Shown here piece by piece: positions 58,139 to 64,000 of a stretch of 64,000 nt of DNA (position 1 is its first letter; the number at the start of each line of letters is the position of its first letter). Under the pieces are notes generated by a model that saw only the letters and a program-made list of their open reading frames with translations, was not told where the DNA came from and ran no database searches. Source of the DNA: Pteria penguin (Eukaryota; Mollusca; Bivalvia; Pterioida; Pteriidae). The stretch lies in contig CM068583.1 of the NCBI GenBank assembly GCA_035048485.1, positions 22,233,341 to 22,297,340 of the forward strand, read 5' to 3'. The position numbers and the translations under genes are program-made.

Positions 58139-59267
58139 CAACACCTAGTGCTATTAGTGACATCTAAAGCAGTGGCGGATCCAGGATTTCCGAAAAGGGG
58201 GGCCCACACCTGTATTATCTGAACTACTCTGGATCTGGATCTGGATTTTTAGTAATAAATATGTGGCGAAAAGGGGGGAGGGGCTCTAAATCCGCCACTG
58301 TAAGAAACACTAGATCTATTGTTATTTAATTTTACAAATTCTTCTGAAATCGTTGATGTACATGTAATATAAATGATAGGTGCAATATATATCAAGAAAA
58401 AGTGGTATTACCTATACAGTTTTCTGCCGGTAGAGAACTCCACGTTCCGTTGGTACATGAGAGAGTTGCTGTTCCATTCACCATGTAGGCCTCAGAATTA
58501 CATATTATCTTTGCAGTGATTTCATTCCCGTTTTCAAGACACTCGTACTTTATTTGGTAATGGTTTATAGTCTGCTTTGTGAATAAAACTGATTGGGTCT
58601 TTGTCAAGCTCTTTGATCGTAGATATTTACAAGATGACGAAACACCCGTGCATACAACTGGAATAATTTTTTACAAATAAAGAGTAAACATGCTTTTCTA
58701 AGATTTAATCTGATTATTATTTATTTTATTTATTCTAATTATTGTATGGGCAGTACAACCCGTACTTCAATCGCAACTGTTATCTTTCTCAACGCAGTTT
58801 TATGAATAAAAAGGTGAAATTTTGTTAACATTCACTGCCAATTGGATAATGTAAACTTGCATTTTTAATGAAAACATCACATTGTATTCATTGGTGTCCT
58901 TGTATTTTCTACTCACGAAAGTGTCTTTTTAAAACAATTTTAATGCAGTAGGATTCTTAGCATGCTGCTCTTGTTATGTGGAAAAACAGGAGAAACATGG
59001 ATATCAATAAACCTCATCCTTCTTGTACAATGACCGATTTAACGACTAAGTCTTCAACGTAAAATGTAGAACCAAGACTTTATTCAAGCCAGGCGCATTA
59101 GTGAACGAAACAAACTTAGAGTTTCAATATTTTAAAACGAACATCTATAAAATATAAATACAATACAATACAATAATTAACATACCATTGGATGGTGTTG
59201 AAGCTTGCACTGTATGGTACACAATCAGGCAGAAAATGCCAAGAATATGAAGAGCGGAGAAGCCCAT
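48686..59267 (-). CDS. Receptor gene 2: signal peptide, Sushi, TM, three CIDE-N-like domains (675 aa)
   Basis: Eleven exons on the minus strand, in transcript order: 59186-59267, 58412-58657, 55736-55859, 55161-55235, 54500-54579, 53705-53867, 52115-52197, 51167-51392, 50476-50558, 50164-50346, 48686-49368. All introns have AG/GT borders and all phases agree, summing to 2028 nt with the stop. Domains: signal peptide; Cys-rich Sushi-like domain; single TM helix; then three modules each built of an 80-83-nt exon (pattern YKVW...KK..VA..L..L) plus a following exon (LEEDGT...D.....DKVLIAL..W), the CIDE-N/CAD fold known from DFF40, DFF45 and CIDE proteins. A Pro/Arg/Glu-rich disordered C-terminus follows. 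It looks like a type I receptor with an intracellular CIDE-N array; the downstream pathway is unknown. Confidence 0.75.
49862..50098 (+). mobile_element. tRNA-derived SINE (family A), overlapping host intron
   Basis: Degenerate tRNA-like head (GATCGAGAGGCCCGGGTACGAGTC region) and the family tail ATGCCGTCACCATATACGTG. It lies in the intron between the last two exons of receptor gene 2, in antisense orientation to the gene. Confidence 0.6.
50164..50346 (-). CDS. CIDE-N-like domain 3, second half exon
   Basis: Acceptor TTACCTTTAG, donor GTAAGT. Encodes SPVKVTVKDTSEEVTDDDILWNN..NVLVI. It is more diverged than the other two: the acidic turn is retained but LEEDGT has become VKDTSEE and the final Trp is absent. 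Confidence 0.6.
50476..50558 (-). CDS. CIDE-N-like domain 3, first half exon
   Basis: 83 nt. Encodes VMYKVWSSSGAKKKIVFAEN and a LIDLHIQ helix, matching the first beta hairpin and helix start of CIDE-N. Phase 2 in, phase 1 out. Confidence 0.68.
50735..50872 (-). mobile_element. tRNA-derived SINE (family B), copy 2
   Basis: On the minus strand it has box B GGGTTCGATTCC, TGCGCCACTATGTTTTAGAGG and tail GTTGAAAGCGAAGTAAATCAC, matching the copy at 21.0 kb. Confidence 0.7.
50916..51012. repeat. (GAT)n microsatellite
   Basis: About 30 GAT/GAA/AAT triplets. Intronic within receptor gene 2. Confidence 0.88.
51167..51392 (-). CDS. CIDE-N-like domain 2, second half exon
   Basis: Acceptor TACCACAG, donor GTAATT. 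Encodes RVCLEIDGTIIDTDDALVAV and SDQTLMVLPKDQIW, keeping the L.E.DGT and terminal Trp of CIDE-N, then an Asn/Asp-rich linker. Confidence 0.7.
52115..52197 (-). CDS. CIDE-N-like domain 2, first half exon
   Basis: Acceptor TCTATTTCAG, donor GTAAGA. Encodes TFDVCTCDRNRRKLILARDL and a TGLKTQ helix. Same length and phase as the domain 3 exon. Confidence 0.65.
53029..53080. repeat. (CA)n microsatellite
   Basis: Interrupted CA repeat in an intron. Confidence 0.85.
53705..53867 (-). CDS. CIDE-N-like domain 1, second half exon
   Basis: Acceptor AATTGTAG, donor GTAAG. Encodes ARFVLEEDGTTVENDASL and ADKVLIALTNNDVWRP, the best CIDE-N match in the gene (LEEDGT, alternating acidic strand, final W.P). Confidence 0.78.
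54500..54579 (-). CDS. CIDE-N-like domain 1, first half exon
   Basis: 80 nt. Encodes VYKVWTVHRSRKKVIVANG and INHLKDK. KVW followed by basic residues and (V/T)A..L..L is the usual CIDE-N opening. Confidence 0.72.
55161..55235 (-). CDS. Juxtamembrane cytoplasmic exon, receptor gene 2
   Basis: 75 nt, phase 2 to 2. Encodes LKKAGSDTVIPMHTSEGQFD, linking the TM helix to the first CIDE-N-like domain. Confidence 0.65.
55524..55656. repeat. 133-bp near-perfect palindrome
   Basis: Two arms of about 65 bp (ATTCGTAAACAAATCATG... and its complement), differing at one or two bases, with essentially no spacer. Intronic, 80 bp from the TM exon. Would form a long hairpin in the transcript or a cruciform in DNA. 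Confidence 0.88.
55736..55859 (-). CDS. Transmembrane exon of receptor gene 2
   Basis: 124 nt, acceptor TTAATTCCAG, donor GTATAAG, phase 1 in and 2 out. Encodes KPPAESHTEKW, a Gly/Val-rich helix (IYIAGGLGGGCALVVILVVI) and a basic KRNHR stop-transfer. Matches the corresponding exon of receptor gene 1 in phase and layout. Confidence 0.78.
56038..56090. repeat. (GA)n microsatellite
   Basis: About 25 GA units in an intron. A (CT)n run of similar kind is at 56611-56646. Confidence 0.9.
56333..56404. repeat. Inverted repeat around AATCTCCAAAGCAGAG
   Basis: AATCTCCAAAGCAGAGTT and its complement flank a 36-bp loop that itself contains TCCCTTT...AAAGGGA. A hairpin-forming small repeat. Confidence 0.75.
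56951..57225 (-). mobile_element. tRNA-derived SINE (family A), fullest copy
   Basis: On the minus strand: box A (GTGGCCTAGTGGTATCGC), box B (GGGTTCGAGTCCC), GTCTTTCGGATGAGACCGT, GGTACTTTAAAGATCCCTC and the tail GATGCCGTCACCATATACGTG, ending in (ATCA)n. Intronic in receptor gene 2, same strand. Confidence 0.8.
57507..58137. repeat. Three (TA)n tracts around an inverted repeat
   Basis: TA tracts at about 57507-57558, 57739-57821 and 58078-58137. Between the last two lies an inverted repeat (57922-58080) with arms of about 75 bp containing GCTTCTTCTT...AAGAAGAAGC and AAGCACAGGTAAGC, a fold-back element. Confidence 0.8.
58170..58300. mobile_element. CAGTGGCGGAT-ended MITE at 58.2 kb
   Basis: CAGTGGCGGATCCAG...CTAAATCCGCCACTG, 131 bp, related to the copies at 14.1 and 25.7 kb but in the opposite orientation. 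Confidence 0.72.
58412..58657 (-). CDS. Sushi-like extracellular exon, receptor gene 2
   Basis: 246 nt, phase 1 to 1, acceptor TTATTCCAG, donor GTAATACC. Encodes VCTGVSSSCKYL..., YECLENGN, IICNSEAYMVNG, LSCTNGTWSSLPAENC. The last four Cys with Tyr, Gly and Trp match a Sushi/CCP module; two further Cys in CTGVSSSC are extra. Confidence 0.72.
59186..59267 (-). CDS. Signal-peptide exon, receptor gene 2
   Basis: MGFSALHILGIFCLIVYHTV then QASTPSN and donor GTATG, phase 1. A classic signal peptide with probable cleavage after VQA. The first coding exon; its phase fits the Sushi exon. Confidence 0.7.
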
Positions 59268-59854
59268 CAATACTCTGCAATGTAAGTTAATGGTCAACAA
59301 AAATTGGCATGAATATGGAATTATTTTCTATTTTTGGGAATCAGCGTAGCTCAGTTGGTAGTGTGTGGTGGCGATAAGTCCCGACTGACTTGTGTTTTTG
59401 TCCAGTCTCTTTGATGAATAATCGAGTCTATCTCTGTTGTCTGGTGATGATTGAGAGAGTGTCATGTTAACTTAGTCCAAGTCGAGGATTACCTATGCAT
59501 GGACAAGATGACTTGACATGAGGGTAAGAGGATTTCTCAATCAGCACCAGACAATATAAATTGATTGCATTTTTCCCATCTGTACTCTTACCAGAAGGTT
59601 TGATGGTAAACAGTGACACGTGTTTTACACGTTTGACCCTATTAACAGAGGAGCCAACTACTATCTTTTTACTAAACTGAAGTCAAGAACTTTAACGAAT
59701 ATCATTTGAAATACACAAATCAATGAATATTTTTGGAACTATCTAAGTTGTATTTCATCGTACATAATCAACTATCATTAAACACCACAAAGCAACAAAT
59801 ACATTACGTCACATTGATACACAATGACGTCAAAATCATGCCAGTAACGGGTTT

Positions 59855-61255
59855 CATCGTCATTTCCAGTAAAGCGTGTGTAGTTTACCTTCCACACCCC
59901 ACTCCCGTTGATGGCAGGTTGATCATTTCCAGTAAAGCGCGTGTAGTTTACCTTCCACACCCCACCCCCGTTGCTGGCAAGTTAATCATTTCCAGTAAAG
60001 CGCGTGTAGTTTACCTTCCACACCCCACCCCCGTTGATGGCAGGTTAATCATTTCCAGTAAAGCGCGTGTAGTTTACCTTCCACACCCCACCCCCCGTTG
60101 ATGGCAGGTTGATCATTTCCAGTAAAGCGCGTGTAGTTTACCTTCCACACCCCACCCCCGTTGATGGCAGGTTGATCATTTCCAGTAAAGCGCGTGTAGT
60201 TTACCTTCCACACCCCACCCCCGCTGATGGCAGGTTGATCATTTCCAGTAAAGCGCGTGTAGTTTACCTTCCACACCCCACCCCCGTTGATGGCAGGTTT
60301 ATCATTTCCAGTAAAGCGCGTGTAGTTTACCTTCCACACCCCACCCCCGTTGATGGCAGGTTGATCATTTCCAGTAAAGCGCGTGTAGTTTACCTTCCAC
60401 ACCCACCACCGTTGATGGCAGGTTAATCATTTCCAGTAAAGCGCGTGCAGTTTACCTTCCACACCCCACCCCCGTTGATGGCAGGTTGATCATTTCCAGT
60501 AAAGCGCGTGTAGTTTACCTTCCACACCCCACCCCCGTTGATGGCAGGTTGATCATTTCCAGTAAAGCGCGTGCAGTTTACCTTCCACACCCCACCCCCC
60601 GTTGATGGCAGGTTGATCATTTCCAGTAAAGCGCGTGTAGTTTACCTTCCACACCCCACCCCCGTTGATGGCAGGTTGATCATTTCCAGTAAAGCGCGTG
60701 CAGTTTACCTTCCACACCCCACCCTGTTGATGGCAGGTTTATCATTTCCAGTAAAGCGCGTGTAGTTTACCTTCCACACCCCACCCCCGTTGATGGCAGG
60801 TTGATCATTTCCAGTAAAGCGCGTGCAGTTTACCTTCCACACCCCACCCCCCGTTGATGGCAGGTTGATCATTTCCAGTAAAGCGCGTGTAGTTTACCTT
60901 CCACACCCCACCCCCGTTGATGGCAGGTTGATCATTTCCAGTAAAGCGCGTGTAGTTTACCTTCCACACCCCACACCCCGTTGATGGCAGGTTTATCATT
61001 TCCAGTAAAGCGCGTGTAGTTTACCTTCCACACCCCACCCCCGTTGATGGCAGGTTAATCATTTCCAGTAAAGCGCGTGTAGTTTACCTTCCACACCCCA
61101 CCCCCGCTGATGGCAGGTTGATCATTTCCAGTAAAGCGCGTGCAGTTTACCTTCCACACCCCACCCCCCGTTGATGACAGGTTGATCATTTCCAGTAAAG
61201 CGCGTGTAGTTTACCTTCCACACCCCACCGCCGTTGATGGCAGGTTGATCATTTT
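59855..61255. repeat. 63-bp minisatellite, about 22 copies
   Basis: Unit around ATCATTTCCAGTAAAGCGCG, TGTAGTTTACCTTCCACACC, CCACCCCCGTTGATGGCAGG. Most units are 63 bp, a few 62 or 64 because of C-run slippage. Copies are very similar, indicating recent expansion or homogenisation. A 63-bp unit gives 21-residue repeats in open frames on both strands, which are not taken as genes. It lies about 600 bp upstream of the receptor gene 2 start codon. Confidence 0.92.
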
Positions 61256-61259
61256 GTAC

Positions 61260-63720
61260 AAACCATGAGGATAACTCTGTGAATATGGGAGAAACAGTTA
61301 CCATAGATTTCCTTTGATCCTCTAGATCTGAGATCGTTCGCTGCTTCCGGTATCAATTTTCAATTCTGAACCTCTCAGTGGCATATAGTCACGGGTTCAA
61401 GCAACCTGTGTCCCTGTGATAGAGTTTAAACACTGGAAGGATCAACAAGCAGTAGTACAAATCGCTGATTTAATTATTTCTAATATCTAAGACTTGCAGT
61501 GATCGGGAAGGCAAACTGGATCATTGGGACCATGGCCCCCTTTCCTCAGACTTCAATGGGCCATTTTCAATTTCTATGTGCCATCTTTCACTACAAAAGG
61601 GACATTCAGAAAATTCAATTTTTGCAAAGTTGTATTTTGTGTCATATTTATCAGATGTAACTATTGAGTAATTAAGGGTACAGGACAACAATAACAAATC
61701 TGTTCAACAAAGAAGGGAAATTCAGTTTGATTTAATTATACGTTTTTGTTATGAAATTCTGCAATGAGTTAACAGAATTGTGGTTGAGAAGTCCTTAATT
61801 TGCCATCAATTCTGATTCTGATCAATTTTTCACAATTTGTGGGACTTAGTCTATAGCGAAATTTGGTAGCAATGATATTCTAAAGACCCAGCACCAACAC
61901 TTTTATTTTAATTAGAACCATGATTTTTCGGTGCCTGTAGCCTGTTTTACTAACAATCTTTGGTAAACCCGTACTGTAAACGTAGTTGAACACGATAAAA
62001 ATGCGTTTCACTGAAAATCATGAGCGTAAACCCAATTTATGTGGCTTTCACTCTATAACGAATTAGAAATGCGTATGTCTGCTATGGCGAAATTTTGGCA
62101 CTCGCTGTCAACGCACAGACTGTATCCTAGCTGTGAGTGAGTTTTTATGCTTTGACCTTATAGTCTGAAATATCGGTGTTTATATAAAAGTGTTATGAAT
62201 GGATGTGGAAATAGTCATGGAATGCACTGAAAGATGACATGTCATGTATTTCAATTTGTATAACATACGCACAGCGTACGCATATCATACAAAGAACGTA
62301 CGCAAGTGATGCGCAGAGCGTACAATGTACGCAATCAATTATACACAGACTTACGCGGACTTGGTCAAATTTTTACAATTCGTTATGCGTACGTTGCGTC
62401 AGTTCATTATGGTGTGAAAGGGCGTTTACGTGAAGTAGTAATACGTTGTTGATCTCGTAGAAACCTGATTTACGGTTACGACTAACGTCTACGACTGTTA
62501 GTAAATCGGGCTACTGGTCCGGCTGTTTTTTTTTCAAGATCAGCTGATTGGGGAGTACATGCAACTTTACTAAAACGACCACTATCGCTAATGTCAGATA
62601 AAGAGGCAATAACTGACGGGAAGCTAAGCTTTTTAAAGCGCTTTGGATAGGCTTTGGGGATCGTTTTCGAAAGCACCGTTAAGATCGTATCGCTGTAAAT
62701 CATGCGTCTTTATCAAACCAGATATTACGAAGACACTAATGTCAAAAACTGAAAACGCACATCGCGGAACCAATGTTCGCAGCTTCGAAATTTGAATGCG
62801 CAATAAGGCGCACGGAGTAAGTGGTTTAATGCGCCATTTTCGATCTGAATGGGACTATGTCGCAGGGCGCGTGGCCTACCCGATCACTGGACTTGTTAAA
62901 AGAAGTCATCAAGACAAGTAACATATTTGCAGGCTTCATTATATACATGTACTTCTGGTCCCTTGCTAGAGGTAAATATTGTTATAACATTATCAATAGT
63001 CTTTAATATCTTTATTAAGGATCACTTGTCAGACTCCACTATTATTATAACATGTCTATATTATTAGTTTTAATACTGTGATTCTGTCCACATGATAGAT
63101 ATAAGCCACTCAGCGTAAACAACGAAGAAGTTCCGAAGGGTTAACCATATCTCGAAGTCCAAGGAATAAAAGGACAATATCGTGTATAGTGTCATATTCA
63201 GACAAATGAGAGTTTAATTGAAGGAGACCAGGTGCCCGGGAGGAGAAAGCTTCCCCTGTTTGCATGCAACATGCATCCCAAAAGTCTTGTGACAAGCCCA
63301 GGAAGTAAATACACATATTTACTTATATGAGCACATGAAGGAGGACACTAAGTCAGTTTATCTCATTCATGGTATGAAATGTTGTTGAACTGAAATTTCG
63401 GTGTCGGAAATACACGTGAACAAATGTCTATATGTATGTTATATGTATACATATGATATCAAATCAAGTATAGTCAAAAAGGTGGTTAGTTTGTATGATA
63501 GAATCCCAGAATGTCGGTTAACATTCTTGAAAGAGTTACCTCAAATTGCACCACATCCCTATATCTACCATATGCTCTTCAAGTAGACATATTTTGTTAT
63601 TTTTCATTTGTTTTTCATTTTCACTGATTTTGTATGTCCTCTGGTTTTATGATTTTTGGACTTGTGCTTTGGATTTATCCATCATCTTTACATAGAACTT
63701 CCTCAGTGACAATTTCAAAC
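61260..63720. other. Host DNA with no supported gene
   Basis: A region near 62270-62340 has repeated GCGTACG-type segments. Short open frames on both strands (for example 62482-62703 -) lack splice or family evidence. Confidence 0.4.
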
Positions 63721-63814
63721 GTTCCTCAATATACTATGGAATCCGGATAGTGCCATATTCTATGGAATCCGGATAGGGTCATATTCACACCATCGCATTG
63801 TAAAATTGTATAAC

Positions 63815-64000
63815 TGAAACGCAGTGGTGCGATTATGTAATGGCGATGACGCGATAATGCGATGGCGATGACGCTGTGATGCGATAGTGCCATGGTGATG
63901 ACGCGATAATACGATGGCGATAACGCGATAGTGCGATGGCGATGACGCAATAGTGCGATGACGATGAAGCGATGGTGCGATAACGCGATAGTGCGATGAC
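63815..64000. repeat. GCGATGGCGATGACGCGATA tandem repeat at right edge
   Basis: Degenerate 9-21-bp units of GCGATGGCGATGACGCGATA type continue to the end of the window. The GC content is far above its surroundings. Confidence 0.85.

Noticed and set aside
59855..61255. Repeat proteins encoded by the 63-bp array
   Set aside because: Open frames on both strands simply follow from a 63-bp unit without stops; frame breaks occur where C runs vary.

Overview
This is a window of an invertebrate nuclear genome. The short exons with GT-AG introns, tRNA-derived SINEs, small inverted-repeat elements and AT-rich introns best fit a mollusc, probably a bivalve; that taxon is inference. Most of the window is non-coding host DNA carrying (a) the last exon of a + strand gene at the left edge, (b) two related minus-strand receptor genes (about 8.6-14.8 kb and 48.7-59.3 kb), and (c) between them a complete 19.6-kb Polinton/Maverick (adintovirus-like) element at 26243..45814.

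The Polinton is bounded by a 6-bp target-site duplication (AACCTT) and by 0.84-0.93-kb terminal inverted repeats beginning AGTAGTGTAACG. Reading inward from the left it holds a TIR gene, a Gln-rich coiled-coil gene, an acidic small gene, a CCHC zinc-knuckle gene, protein-primed DNA polymerase B, Cys-rich small genes, an A32/FtsK-type packaging ATPase, basic and glycine-rich virion-type proteins, a chromodomain retrovirus-like integrase, a two-helix membrane protein, penton-like minor capsid, a core-like basic protein, the major capsid gene (interrupted by one in-frame stop), an adenain-like protease, a small membrane protein, two small unknown genes, a Pro-rich gene, and the second TIR gene. 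Polymerase, ATPase, integrase, protease and penton look intact, while the major capsid gene and a Cys-rich gene are broken, so this copy is probably no longer able to form particles.

The most unusual observation in the element is regulatory. Five genes at its two ends (both TIR genes, the two genes just inside the TIRs, and the 27.9-28.2 kb gene) share an upstream motif (GCGGACGTG...) next to a TATA-like box. They also all end, 20-23 nt after the stop codon, in a 16-nt stem-loop that matches the metazoan replication-dependent histone mRNA 3' stem-loop, followed by ACC(A/T) and a purine-rich AGAAAAG-like element. The core replication and capsid genes instead have AATAAA signals and TATA boxes, with arrays of TCAAGGTCA-type nuclear-receptor half-sites in two promoters.

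The receptor gene at 48.7-59.3 kb can be assembled from eleven exons whose splice phases all agree: signal peptide, Sushi/CCP-like domain, one transmembrane helix, three consecutive two-exon CIDE-N-like domains and a long disordered tail (675 codons plus stop). The gene at 8.6-14.8 kb has the same Sushi-TM-tail exon phases but a different cytoplasmic part. Flanking DNA contains two SINE families, several CAGTGGCGGAT-ended short elements, two large TAGCTCACCTGAGC-ended repeats, long (TA)n tracts, large palindromes and 40-bp and 63-bp minisatellites.
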